Shown: positions 51,810 to 60,570, counted from the first letter of the stretch. The stretch is DNA of 64,000 bases from JBPEWY01 sp965224095 (GCA_965224095.1 OZ245039.1:2728001-2792000), one strand, 5' to 3'. The notes: generated from the letters alone by a model not told the origin. Numbers and translations: made by a program.

Positions 51810-52682
51810 ATGGGACAGTTTAATATAAGCCCAATAGAGCGGGTTAAGGAAATAGGTAAGAAAGAATTTGTTGAGAATTATTACAAGCCCCAGAAGCCTG
51901 TGGTCATAGAGGATTTAACAAAAACATGGCCCGCCTATGAAAAATGGAGTTTAGATTATATTCAGGAGAGGGCTAGAGATCAGGTAGTTCCTCTCTATGA
52001 TAATAATCCCGCAAAGGATAAACAAAGTGTCTATGCACCGGTAAAAGAGATGAAATTCACCGAGTACTTGGAACTTCTTAAAAAGGAACCCACTGATCTA
52101 CGGATTTTTTTCTATAATATTATTGATCAAATGCCATCACTTAAAGACGATTTTGAGTTTCCCGATATTGGATTAAAGTTTTTTAAACGACTTCCGGCAT
52201 TATTTTTTGGAGGTGGTAATTCAAAGGTGTTTACACATTACGATATTGATTTACCGGATAACATGCATTTCCATTTTCACGGTAATAAAAAAGTGTTACT
52301 TTTTTCGCCAGAACAAAGTAGAAATTTATATAAAGTTCCTTTTTCCATACATAATATAGATCAAATTGATATGGATAATCCTGATTTTGAAAAATATCCG
52401 GCCTTGGCTAACGTGCATGGGACGGAGGCATATTTAAAGCATGGGGATGCATTATATATGCCTAGCGGTTATTGGCATTATATTAAATACCTGGATGGAG
52501 GATTTTCAATGACACTGAGAGCCCTTCCCCGAAAACCAGATAGGTTTGTCAATATGTTGTATAATGTTTTTATCATGCGACATTTTGACAATACCATGAG
52601 GAAAATTAGAGGTCAGAAATGGCTGGATTTTAAAGACAGATGGGCATATCGAAGAACCAATAAGACGATAGGGAAAATCTAG
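51810..52682 (+). CDS. Cupin_8/JmjC-like Fe(II)-2-oxoglutarate oxygenase
   Basis: 290 aa. KPQKPVVIEDLTKTWPAYEKWS is the N-terminal JmjC/cupin_8 signature. The metal facial triad appears as H143 and D145 in VFTHYDID plus H223 in MPSGYWHYI, so catalysis is possible. It would hydroxylate a protein side chain or small molecule using 2-oxoglutarate. As the last gene of the cluster, 2 bases after the CrtI-like gene, it is a candidate for tailoring the pigment; the substrate is unknown. Confidence 0.82.
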   Translation: MGQFNISPIERVKEIGKKEFVENYYKPQKPVVIEDLTKTWPAYEKWSLDYIQERARDQVVPLYDNNPAKDKQSVYAPVKEMKFTEYLELLKKEPTDLRIFFYNIIDQMPSLKDDFEFPDIGLKFFKRLPALFFGGGNSKVFTHYDIDLPDNMHFHFHGNKKVLLFSPEQSRNLYKVPFSIHNIDQIDMDNPDFEKYPALANVHGTEAYLKHGDALYMPSGYWHYIKYLDGGFSMTLRALPRKPDRFVNMLYNVFIMRHFDNTMRKIRGQKWLDFKDRWAYRRTNKTIGKI

Positions 52683-53182
52683 AAAATAGAAGCCTTATAT
52701 TCCCAGAATTTAATCAAAAATAGCCCAAAGAATACCATTGCAACAAAAAACTTTAAAAAGGTGCCTGTTAGAAACCCCAGGAAAGACCCGAAGGCTGCTT
52801 TCATGGCCGTTTTTTTATCCGATTTATTCATAAGTTCTCCTATCACCGCACCAATAAATGGCCAAATAATGATACTTAAAAGCCCGAAAATTGGAACAAA
52901 AAAAGAAACCAGCAAGCCCACCGTGGTTCCGATCATACCGTATTTGCTTCCTCCAAAACGCCGCGTACCCGCAGCGGGAATTATATAATCCATTACCACA
53001 ACCCCAATGGCAACAGCCAGTGTAATCCCTAAAACCATCCAATCGTCCGGAACGGCTCTGGTAAGGTAAAGAAAAAGCAGCCCTATCCAGCTTAAAGGAG
53101 GTCCCGGAAGAACCGGAAGGACGCTCCCTATAATACCTAACAGCATAAAAAGAAGGCCTGCAAAAACCAGTAAGATATCCAT
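52679..53182 (-). CDS. DUF456 family membrane protein
   Basis: 167 aa, almost wholly hydrophobic. It shows the DUF456 pattern of Gly/Pro-rich helices: LLGIIGSVLPVLPGPPLSWIGLL, then DYIIPAAGTRRFGGSKYGMIGTTVGLLVS, and GPFIGA-type helices. The function is unknown. It is convergent with the last pigment gene (4-base overlap) and divergent from the DUF4350-BlaI-M56 operon, so it marks the right border of the cluster. Confidence 0.87.
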   Translation of the reverse strand: MDILLVFAGLLFMLLGIIGSVLPVLPGPPLSWIGLLFLYLTRAVPDDWMVLGITLAVAIGVVVMDYIIPAAGTRRFGGSKYGMIGTTVGLLVSFFVPIFGLLSIIIWPFIGAVIGELMNKSDKKTAMKAAFGSFLGFLTGTFLKFFVAMVFFGLFLIKFWEYKASIF

Positions 53183-53233
53183 AGCATTTTTTGACTATGA
53201 GACGAAGATATGGAAACTTTGTTACACTTTTTT

Positions 53234-53274
53234 AACTAAAAAACTAGTTTAAACTAAACTTTTAGTTATATTTG
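53234..53274 (+). promoter_or_regulatory. Nested palindromes and -7 element before DUF4350-blaI-M56
   Basis: AACTAAAA (53234-53241) and TTTTAGTT (53260-53267) are inverted repeats. Between them lie the perfect palindromes AAACTAGTTT (53241-53250) and AGTTTAAACT (53246-53255), and the -7 element TATATTTG follows at 53267-53274. This is a likely operator for the BlaI-type repressor at 54241. Confidence 0.6.
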
Positions 53275-53302
53275 ACAAATACTTAAAAACACATTCTAAG
53301 AA

Positions 53303-54235
53303 ATGACACTTATAAACCGTTTTATATGCATAGGGGTATTACAGGTAGTGATAATGTTTTTTTGGAGTCCTTTTTTTGCTCAGCAACAGGCTGATTCTAC
53401 TGTGATGGTCCAAATTGCATCCCCGAGATTTGTTTCCGGAAACGGTCCTGTGGTCTATATAGATGAAATGCACAATAATTTTCATACGATTGATGGCAGG
53501 TTTCGTCCCTTTTCTATTTTAGCTCTTAAAGACGGATACCGGACCAAAGCGTTAACGGCCTACGAAGAATTGAGTTTCAACGATATATTGGTCATTGCTA
53601 ATCCCATAAGTACCCGTAATATGGGTGTGTGGCGCCAACCTATTTACAGCGCTTTTAATAAAGAGGAAATACAGCACATTACAGATTGGGTAAAAGGCGG
53701 AGGTCGCTTATTGTTAATAGCCGATCATATGCCTTTTTCAGGAGCAGCAGACACCCTGGCTAACGCCTTTGGATTTGCTTTTTGCGATGGCTTTGCCAGA
53801 CTGCTTAAAGAACAGGACACCCCGGATTTATTTAGTAAAGAAAATGGAAGACTAATCGCATCACCGCTCACCGATGGGAGTATGGGGAGCGAAATCTCAA
53901 GCATTACAACCTTTACAGGATCGTCGTTTACAATTCCTGAAGGAGCTCAGGCAGTATTAAAGTTCAAGAAAGGAGATTATTGTTTGCAACCCGAGGTGGC
54001 CTGGCAGTTTAATGAAGAAACCCTGAGTACAGATCTTGAAGGGAGTTTTCAGGGAGCTATTATGAGATTTGGAAAAGGAAAACTTGCCGTCTTTGCTGAG
54101 GGAGCCATGTTTACCGCACAGACTGTTACAAACAGTTCCGGAACCTTTCACTTCGGATTTAATGCGCCGGATGCACCAAATAATATTGAATTTATACGTA
54201 ATGTACTTTATTGGTTGAGTACCCCTAATGAGTAA
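53303..54235 (+). CDS. Exported DUF4350/GldG-like domain protein
   Basis: 310 aa with a signal peptide ending near SPFFAQ. The mature part has the glutamine-amidotransferase-like fold seen in DUF4350/GldG proteins: VVYIDEMHNNFHTIDGRFRP, DILVIANPIST, and HITDWVKGGGRLLLIADH. The usual Cys nucleophile of amidotransferases is not evident, so it is probably a binding domain. It is the first gene of an operon with blaI (5-base gap) and the M56 gene. Its task, perhaps ligand sensing in the periplasm, is inference. Confidence 0.77.
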   Translation: MTLINRFICIGVLQVVIMFFWSPFFAQQQADSTVMVQIASPRFVSGNGPVVYIDEMHNNFHTIDGRFRPFSILALKDGYRTKALTAYEELSFNDILVIANPISTRNMGVWRQPIYSAFNKEEIQHITDWVKGGGRLLLIADHMPFSGAADTLANAFGFAFCDGFARLLKEQDTPDLFSKENGRLIASPLTDGSMGSEISSITTFTGSSFTIPEGAQAVLKFKKGDYCLQPEVAWQFNEETLSTDLEGSFQGAIMRFGKGKLAVFAEGAMFTAQTVTNSSGTFHFGFNAPDAPNNIEFIRNVLYWLSTPNE

Positions 54236-54240
54236 ACAAG

Positions 54241-54609
54241 ATGAAACAACTTACCAAAGCAGAAGAGGAAGTAATGCATATTTTATGGTATCTGGAAAAA
54301 GCCAATGTGGCGGCAATAATAGAACAATTGCCAGAACCTAAACCCGCTTATAATACCGTTTCCACAATTGTTAGAATTTTGGAGAGCAAAGGTTTTGTTG
54401 CTCATGAAAAAATTGGGAAAGGACATTTTTATTTTACCCTGATTAAAAAAACCGAATACAGCAATCAATCGCTGCATAAGTTATTAGATGGATATTTTCA
54501 GGGGTCTTTTAAAAGTATGGTTTCCTTTTTTATGAAAAAAAACGACATCAATCTTACAGAGCTGGAAGAGGTTCTTAAAGAAATTAATAAGAAAAAAGGA
54601 GCGTCATGA
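54241..54609 (+). CDS. BlaI/MecI-family repressor
   Basis: 122-aa winged-helix repressor: LTKAEEEVMHILWYLEKANVAAII then PAYNTVSTIVRILESKGFV, the classical BlaI/MecI recognition region, and a C-terminal dimerisation helix (DINLTELEEVLKEI). The repressor is normally cut by a partner M56 sensor protease. The partner gene starts 4 bases before its stop. No beta-lactamase gene is adjacent; the controlled gene in view is the DUF4350 gene. Confidence 0.92.
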   Translation: MKQLTKAEEEVMHILWYLEKANVAAIIEQLPEPKPAYNTVSTIVRILESKGFVAHEKIGKGHFYFTLIKKTEYSNQSLHKLLDGYFQGSFKSMVSFFMKKNDINLTELEEVLKEINKKKGAS

Positions 54610-55943
54610 TATATTATTTTATACAACTTATTGCATTTCAGTTGCTCTTTTTGGCGATGTATAATTTGCTTCTTAAAAAAGAAACTTTTTTTCAATGGAA
54701 CAGGATTTATTTACTGGTATCCATGGGATGCTCTTTTATTATACCTCTCATTCAACTGGAATTACCGGGCCGGATACTTCCCAAAAAATATGTAAATGCG
54801 ATTCCCACAATAACACTTCCGGAAATTCGGCTTTCCGCAGTTTCCAAACCTGTTTCTCAAATGTCGGAATTTAACGGGATTGCTATCATATTCCTGCTTG
54901 GTACGGGGATCAGTTTGTGGATGTTTTTGAGAAAGCTAAACAGGATTCATAGAATAAAAAAGCAAAGCATCACGGAAAATAATAAGACCTATAACAAAAA
55001 TACGGTACCAAATAGCGAAATGGCCTTTTCCTTTTTTAAGGATGTTTTTATCGGAGATCAGATTCCGGTGAAAGACCATGCGCATATTCTGGCGCACGAA
55101 CTGGTTCATGTACGTCAAAAACATTCATGGGACCTGATGTTTTTCGAATTACTTCGTATACTGTTTTGGTTTAATCCCCTGGTGTATGTTTACCAGGCAA
55201 AAATCGCGGAAATACATGAATATATAGCCGACGAAAAAACAACAACCGGAAATGGTAAATCCCAATTTGAACGTTTGCTTTCCAATGTTTTTAATGTGGA
55301 ACACATTTCATTTGTAAACCAATTTTTTAATCATTCATTAATCAAAAAACGAATTATTATGTTACAAAAAACGAGATCAAAAAAAAGACGACTGTTAAAA
55401 TATGCCATGATGGTTCCGCTTGTAGCAGGGATGTTAACGTATACTTCTTGTCAAAAATCCACAAAGAAGGAAAGTGCAATGCATGAAATGGAAACACTTG
55501 AGAAACCTTATAAAGAAAAGGACGTATCCGGTGTGAACGAGCCGGCCACTCCTGTTAAAACTGCCCATACACCAAATGAAAACAGTACCGATGAAAACGG
55601 TATTCCCTTTTTCAGGGTAGATAAGGTGCCGGTATTCCCCGGATGTGAAAATTCAGAGGATAAGCAATCCTGTTTCACGGATAAAATTTCAGAACATATA
55701 AAGGCCAATTTCCAATACCCTAAAGAGGCATACGATAAGCAAATAGAAGGGAGAATAGCAGTGCTTTTTACGATTGATGAGGATGGAAACGTTTCAAAGA
55801 TTAAGAAAAGAGGACCGCACCCGTTATTAATAGCGGAAGCAGAACGATTAATCAGATCACTTCCGAAAATGAAACCCGGAGAACACCATAATAAACCTGT
55901 GAAGGTATTGTATTCCCTGCCTATAAATTTTAACCTTAAATAG
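54606..55943 (+). CDS. BlaR1-like M56 metallopeptidase with TonB-like C-terminus
   Basis: 445-aa membrane sensor. Two helices at about 4-22 and 33-50 and a further helix near 91-108 precede the zinc site HELVH (H164, E165, H168) in AHILAHELVHVRQKH. A fourth helix (about 266-284) leads to a periplasmic part. There a beta-lactam-sensing domain is missing and is replaced by a linker and a TonB C-terminal-like domain (about 345-445: GRIAVLFTIDEDGNVSKI, then RSLPKMKPGEHHNKPVKVLYS). It probably cleaves the BlaI repressor on an unknown signal. A terminator follows. Confidence 0.88.
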   Translation: MIYYFIQLIAFQLLFLAMYNLLLKKETFFQWNRIYLLVSMGCSFIIPLIQLELPGRILPKKYVNAIPTITLPEIRLSAVSKPVSQMSEFNGIAIIFLLGTGISLWMFLRKLNRIHRIKKQSITENNKTYNKNTVPNSEMAFSFFKDVFIGDQIPVKDHAHILAHELVHVRQKHSWDLMFFELLRILFWFNPLVYVYQAKIAEIHEYIADEKTTTGNGKSQFERLLSNVFNVEHISFVNQFFNHSLIKKRIIMLQKTRSKKRRLLKYAMMVPLVAGMLTYTSCQKSTKKESAMHEMETLEKPYKEKDVSGVNEPATPVKTAHTPNENSTDENGIPFFRVDKVPVFPGCENSEDKQSCFTDKISEHIKANFQYPKEAYDKQIEGRIAVLFTIDEDGNVSKIKKRGPHPLLIAEAERLIRSLPKMKPGEHHNKPVKVLYSLPINFNLK

Positions 55944-55961
55944 CACCGCATTGATTTCGAT

Positions 55962-55998
55962 AACAATAAGGGCCGGAATCTTTGTTTTGGCCCTTTGT
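55962..55998 (+). terminator. Terminator after the M56 gene
   Basis: AAGGGCC (55968-55974) pairs with GGCCCTT (55989-55995) across a 14-base loop, with further AACAA/TTGTT pairing outside. The T tail is short. Confidence 0.55.
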
Positions 55999-56150
55999 TA
56001 ATGTTTTCCTTTTTTGTGATTGAGAAGTGATTAAAGGAGGTGGTTGCCGTAATTGAACCACAAACGGTTAACTGGAAAGCGGAAATCCGCAGATAAGCGG
56101 AGGGACATAATAAGCCAAAAAATTGTATTTTCATCGTCTAATTCTGTCTT

Positions 56151-56627
56151 ATGCGCATTAGTGCCGTATTATTACTGCTTCTTGTTTGCTGCTCCTGCAA
56201 CTTCTTTGAAAGCAAAGATGTTAAAAAGGAAAGATTGGTTCGCGAACAGATACAGAGTATTGACTGGAATGAGGTAGATAGATACCCATTATTTTCGGAA
56301 TGCGATGAAAATGATACCAAAGAAGGTCAAAAAGACTGTTTCCAATCCATCCTGACCCGCCATATCCGGGAGGTGCTTTCGGCTAAAAATATTCAGGTGA
56401 AAACGGCACTTAAAGACACTATTACATTGGTTTTGGTAATAAGAAAAGACGGAACCATTAAAATAGAAAGTCTTGATAAAACCGAGACAATAAACCAACA
56501 AATACCGGATATCGATAAGATAATTACAGAAGCGTTGATTACATTACCAAGGATATATCCGGCTATTAAAAGGGGAGTTGGTGTAGCCACAAAGGTAAAA
56601 CTTCCGTTGGTGCTCAGCTCCGATTAA
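56151..56627 (+). CDS. Uncharacterised lipoprotein
   Basis: 158 aa with a lipoprotein signal (MRISAVLLLLLVCCSC). The mature part is polar; ITLVLVIRKDGTIKIESLD and a Pro-containing C-terminal strand (RIYPAIKRGVGVATKVKLPLVL) resemble a reduced TonB-C-like fold, as in the tail of the upstream M56 protein (DGNVSKI, VKVLYSLP). It has no enzyme motif. It ends 4 bases past the start of the stop of the convergent Bax-inhibitor gene. Confidence 0.68.
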   Translation: MRISAVLLLLLVCCSCNFFESKDVKKERLVREQIQSIDWNEVDRYPLFSECDENDTKEGQKDCFQSILTRHIREVLSAKNIQVKTALKDTITLVLVIRKDGTIKIESLDKTETINQQIPDIDKIITEALITLPRIYPAIKRGVGVATKVKLPLVLSSD

Positions 56628-57367
56628 AATCGAATAGCGAGCTTTCTCATAAGTCGCAGTACTTCCACGTATAACCAGATCAAGGTAACCAGTAAACCCC
56701 AGGTAGCAAGCCATTCCTTCCATTTGGGCGCACGACCTACCTGGCGTTCTATATAATCAAAATCGAGTAACAGGGCCAATGAAGCAATGATGGCAGCTAC
56801 CACATTAAAAATAATGGCAAACCACGATGTTCCCCATAAAATGGGTTGGGTCGCTCCGAAGAAGCCAATGATCCAGCTAATAAAATAAATGATAAAAATG
56901 CTAATGGAAGCCGAAATGATGATGCTCCTGAATTGACGTGTTACCCGTATAATGCGGGTTTTGTACAAGAAGAACATAACAAAAAAAGTAACAAAAGTTA
57001 TGGCAACCGCACGAAAGGGTAAATCCGGGAATTTCTTATGGGCATATACGCTTATGGCCCCCAGAAAGCAACCTTTGGCAATGGCATAAAGAAGTACTAA
57101 ATGCCGTGCCGAATACGGGCGAAATGAAATGATGGCACTCACTACGATAGCACCTATCATGCCTCCGTATAAGAACCATTGAACATCGGCCCCGTCATAA
57201 TACAACTTCCAGATATAAGCCGCCACGGCAGTAGCTATACTCAGCCCCAAAACCGATTTGATCAGGATTCCTCCGATACTCATCCGGTTTGAAGAAGATT
57301 TATATTTCGGGCGGCCCCAGAAATATCTTGAAAAGGCCGGGTTGGACGTAGAATTCAAAATTGCCAT
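56624..57367 (-). CDS. Bax inhibitor-1/YccA family membrane protein
   Basis: 247 aa with about seven hydrophobic helices after a cytosolic arm. It fits the YccA/Bax inhibitor-1 family (LLYAIAKGCFLGAISVY, then SLALLLDFDYIERQVG). Family members act as pH-gated Ca2+ leak channels or modulate the FtsH protease; the role here is not established. It is divergent from ruvC. Confidence 0.85.
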   Translation of the reverse strand: MAILNSTSNPAFSRYFWGRPKYKSSSNRMSIGGILIKSVLGLSIATAVAAYIWKLYYDGADVQWFLYGGMIGAIVVSAIISFRPYSARHLVLLYAIAKGCFLGAISVYAHKKFPDLPFRAVAITFVTFFVMFFLYKTRIIRVTRQFRSIIISASISIFIIYFISWIIGFFGATQPILWGTSWFAIIFNVVAAIIASLALLLDFDYIERQVGRAPKWKEWLATWGLLVTLIWLYVEVLRLMRKLAIRF

Positions 57368-57398
57368 AAATAAACAAATGTTCTGCTATAGTTTTCCT

Positions 57399-57406
57399 TA
57401 GCTTTG
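57399..57406 (+). promoter_or_regulatory. Candidate -7 element of ruvC
   Basis: TAGCTTTG matches TAnnTTTG 25 bases before the TTG start of ruvC. Confidence 0.45.
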
Positions 57407-57431
57407 CATAAATATAGCACAATCAATTGCT

Positions 57432-57983
57432 TTGGGAAAAGAAAAAATAATATTGGGAATAGATCCCGGAACTACGATTATGGGTTTTGGTTTAATTCGG
57501 TGCGAAGGAAAGCAGATGAGCATGATTCGTTTAGACGAATTACTTCTGAAAAAATACGAAAGTCATTATTTAAAACTACAGAAAATATTTGAGCGTACCA
57601 TTCAGCTTATTGAAACCTATCATCCGGATGAAATTGCCATAGAGGCTCCTTTCTATGGGAAAAATGTACAGTCTATGCTTAAATTGGGAAGAGCTCAGGG
57701 CGTAGCAATGGCAGCGGGATTATCCAGGGAAATCCCTATAACGGAATACTCACCTAAAAAAATTAAAATGGCTATAACCGGAAATGGAAATGCCAGTAAA
57801 GAACAGGTAGCCAAAATGCTTGCAAGTTTGTTGGATTTAAAGAAACTTCCCAAAAACCTCGATGCCACCGACGGGCTTGCCGCTGCGGTATGTCATTTTT
57901 ATAATCAGGGAAATCCCTTATCGGAAAAAAATTATACCGGATGGAGCGCTTTTGTAAAACAAAACGAAGACAGGATTAAATAA
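57432..57983 (+). CDS. ruvC: Holliday junction endonuclease RuvC
   Basis: 183 aa from TTG 57432. It resolves Holliday junctions with RuvAB. The acidic active site is visible: LGIDPGTT (first Asp), IAIEAPFYGKN (Glu), and LDATDGLAAAVCHF (the last two Asp). The length is normal. TTG is the only suitable start since the next in-frame Met lies past the first catalytic Asp. hemW follows after 63 bases on the same strand. Confidence 0.93.
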   Translation: MGKEKIILGIDPGTTIMGFGLIRCEGKQMSMIRLDELLLKKYESHYLKLQKIFERTIQLIETYHPDEIAIEAPFYGKNVQSMLKLGRAQGVAMAAGLSREIPITEYSPKKIKMAITGNGNASKEQVAKMLASLLDLKKLPKNLDATDGLAAAVCHFYNQGNPLSEKNYTGWSAFVKQNEDRIK

Positions 57984-58046
57984 ACGTTGAATTCGGATAA
58001 AACAGCAATGATATAGCAGCAATACTTTCTTTAAACCAAAACGGTT

Positions 58047-59186
58047 ATGTCCGGTATTTACTTTCATATTCCTTTCTGCAAACAGGCGTGTTATTACTGC
58101 GACTTTCATTTTTCCACATCCCTCAAAAAGAAAGAATCGATGCTTAAAGCATTGAAAAAAGAACTACAGATGAGAAGCGGAGAGGCACATGGAGAAAAAA
58201 TAAATACTATTTATTTTGGAGGGGGAACCCCTTCTTTATTAACCCCGGGAGAATTATATGATCTCATCGGTGAAGTGTATATGCATTTTACGGTTTCGGA
58301 AGATCCGGAGATTACGCTGGAAGCCAATCCTGACGATTTGGACCGGCAAAAAATCATCGAACTTTCAAGAACACCTGTCAATCGGTTGAGTATAGGAATT
58401 CAATCGTTTTTTGATAGTGAATTACAGGCGATGAACCGGGCGCACAATGCAAGAGAAGCAGACGAATGTATCTACGTATCCCGGGAGTATTTTAACAATC
58501 TGACTATTGATCTTATATACGGAATTCCGGAAATGAATATGGACCGATGGAACGCTAACATACAAAAGGCTATCGATTTAAAGGTTCCTCATATATCCAG
58601 TTATGCACTAACCGTTGAACCGGGAACGGCATGGAATGCCTTTGTTAAAAGAGGAACCTATCCCCCTTTAAACGACCAGCTAACCCGAGGGCATTTTTAT
58701 CTGTTAACTTCCGAATTGGAAAGAGCAGGCTATATACAATATGAAATTTCGAATTTTGGGAAACCCAATTATTTTTCAAGACATAATACAGCCTATTGGA
58801 CAGGAGAAAAATACCTTGGAATTGGCCCGTCAGCACATTCCTTTAACGGGAAACAACGCAGTTGGAATGTGGCGAATAACTCCAGGTACATCCGGGCCAT
58901 AGACTCCGGAAAGATCCCCATGGAAATAGAAACTTTATCAGCCGAGGACCGTTATAACGAGTATATCATGACCGGGCTGCGGACCATCTGGGGAGTTTCC
59001 TTAAATAAGATTGAAACCGATTTTGGAATAGATCGTAAAGAGGATCTCTTAAAGGCCTCCCAAAAATTTGTGGAAAAAGGGCTTCTGGCTTTGGAGCAAA
59101 AAAAGACTTCTTCAGTGCTTAAAATCACATCAAAAGGAAAATTTCTGGCCGATGGTATTTCAAGTGATTTATTCTTGGTAAATTAA
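58047..59186 (+). CDS. hemW: Radical SAM protein HemW (heme chaperone-type)
   Basis: 379 aa radical SAM protein. The iron-sulfur cluster motif CKQACYYCDF (C11, C15, C18) and FGGGTPSLL, EANPDDL and RLSIGIQSF match HemW, formerly annotated as oxygen-independent coproporphyrinogen oxidase. It lacks the N-terminal extension of true HemN. The family inserts heme into respiratory proteins. It follows ruvC on the same strand. Confidence 0.93.
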   Translation: MSGIYFHIPFCKQACYYCDFHFSTSLKKKESMLKALKKELQMRSGEAHGEKINTIYFGGGTPSLLTPGELYDLIGEVYMHFTVSEDPEITLEANPDDLDRQKIIELSRTPVNRLSIGIQSFFDSELQAMNRAHNAREADECIYVSREYFNNLTIDLIYGIPEMNMDRWNANIQKAIDLKVPHISSYALTVEPGTAWNAFVKRGTYPPLNDQLTRGHFYLLTSELERAGYIQYEISNFGKPNYFSRHNTAYWTGEKYLGIGPSAHSFNGKQRSWNVANNSRYIRAIDSGKIPMEIETLSAEDRYNEYIMTGLRTIWGVSLNKIETDFGIDRKEDLLKASQKFVEKGLLALEQKKTSSVLKITSKGKFLADGISSDLFLVN

Positions 59187-59331
59187 GCCTTGAAATGACA
59201 TATTTGTATGCGCATACTTTAGTTGTAATGCAATTTTAAGAGACTGATGGTATGTTCTCAGAAAATTTTATACGGTCAGGTTCATACGTGATGTTGTTTT
59301 TGCCGCTTTAAGGATAAATTAATAAAATGTG

Positions 59332-60090
59332 ATGAAAACTATTTTACAATACAAGGGGAAGGAATACAGTTTTAACCTGGCAAAACCCATAGATATAGCT
59401 ATTTCGTTACGAGCTTCTTCCGAGAATGTAAGTGCCTGGTATCTGCCTCCTCCAAGTATTGAGCCGGTTCGTACGGATTCGTGGATTGGGAGTGTGGCGG
59501 AGGGGGCCGATGTGAATTTTAATACGATTTCTTTTAATCCCCATGCGCATGGAACTCATACCGAATGTATGGGTCATATTACAGAGAAAATACATGGGGT
59601 AAACAAATGCATGGATAAATTTTTCTTTATAGCAAATCTGATTACCGTTGCTCCCGGGAAGTGGAAGGGCGATTTTGTGATCAGTAAAAAACAAATTGAA
59701 AATGCCTTGCGCGGAGATATTCCGGAAGCTCTGGTAATAAGAACATTGCCAAATGGAGATGATAAACTTACCAGACACTACGAACATACAAACCCTCCAT
59801 ATCTGTTGGAAGAGGCAGCCGCATTTTTATGTGATCTGGGAATTGAACATTTGCTTATTGATTTGCCTTCGGTTGATAAAGAAAAAGACGGTGGAGCGTT
59901 ACGTGCACATCGTGCCTTTTGGAATGAAAATGGCAAACCGAGAATGCAAGCAACCATCACAGAGTTTGTTTATATCCCGGACGCTGTAAAAGACGGCCTG
60001 TATATTCTTGATTTACAGGTAGCGTCCTTTGAAAATGATGCCTCCCCCAGCAGGCCGGTTTTGTACAGAGCCGGATGTAAAAAAATTTAA
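59332..60090 (+). CDS. Cyclase/arylformamidase-like metal-dependent hydrolase
   Basis: 252 aa from ATG 59332. NPHAHGTHTECMGHI is the metal-binding HxGTHxxxxxH signature of the putative cyclase family, which includes kynurenine formamidase (KynB). RAHRAFWNENGKPRMQATITEFVYIP is typical of the C-terminal half. The substrate is undetermined. The upstream gap contains a perfect palindrome GTATGCGCATAC (59206-59217) that could be an operator. It is convergent with the first HTH gene and overlaps its end by 4 bases. Confidence 0.86.
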   Translation: MKTILQYKGKEYSFNLAKPIDIAISLRASSENVSAWYLPPPSIEPVRTDSWIGSVAEGADVNFNTISFNPHAHGTHTECMGHITEKIHGVNKCMDKFFFIANLITVAPGKWKGDFVISKKQIENALRGDIPEALVIRTLPNGDDKLTRHYEHTNPPYLLEEAAAFLCDLGIEHLLIDLPSVDKEKDGGALRAHRAFWNENGKPRMQATITEFVYIPDAVKDGLYILDLQVASFENDASPSRPVLYRAGCKKI

Positions 60091-60491
60091 TACTTATCCC
60101 GGTTTATAAGGATTTTAATAATCTCGCTTCGTATATCATCCAGCGTAGGATGGCTGTCTAGCTTCCGGTGAATGCCTTTGAGTTGCTTTTCAACAATATG
60201 GGTTATACGAGATTCCAAGAGGTCATCAAATGAAGCATGCCTGTATTCAGAATTTGGTTCCTCGGTTTTTCTACCGTTTCGGATCATAGATTCATTGCCG
60301 GTTACCAACCACAAAGGATTTAATTCGGGATAGGTTTTTATAATCCTTTCAATGATATCACTTCCTACAGAACCATTGCTTTTTCGTTGTTTACTGATAT
60401 AGCCGTTACTCAGTTTTAGGCTGCTTTCAAAAGCGCGCATACTAAGGTCTTTATATTCAATAAATTCAACAATACGGTCAATTATTTTCAT
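60087..60491 (-). CDS. Phage-repressor-like HTH regulator, copy 1
   Basis: 134 aa from ATG 60491; the longer frame upstream only reads promoter sequence. The N-terminal HTH (FIEYKDLSMRAFESSLKLSNGYISKQRKSNGS) and the NPLWLVTGNESMI motif are typical of Bacteroidota cI-like regulators. The C-terminal helix (about 95-134) is shared with the neighbour at 60732. It is about 55-60% similar to that copy by eye. DNA binding is likely; the targets are unknown. Confidence 0.78.
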   Translation of the reverse strand: MKIIDRIVEFIEYKDLSMRAFESSLKLSNGYISKQRKSNGSVGSDIIERIIKTYPELNPLWLVTGNESMIRNGRKTEEPNSEYRHASFDDLLESRITHIVEKQLKGIHRKLDSHPTLDDIRSEIIKILINRDKY

Positions 60492-60570
60492 GGTATTTAA
60501 AGAAAAACTTTCCAAAAAAAACAGAAAGAAAAAAATAGTAGGTTTACGATCTGCCGATAAAGACAAAATA

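Noticed and set aside
52683..53302. Right-hand attachment site (copy of the tRNA-Asp 3' end)
   Set aside because: I scanned this interval for the T-arm and acceptor end sequence and saw no copy.
59206..59217. Palindrome GTATGCGCATAC as an assigned operator
   Set aside because: It is a perfect 12-base palindrome before the cyclase gene, but no neighbouring regulator or second copy supports an assignment.
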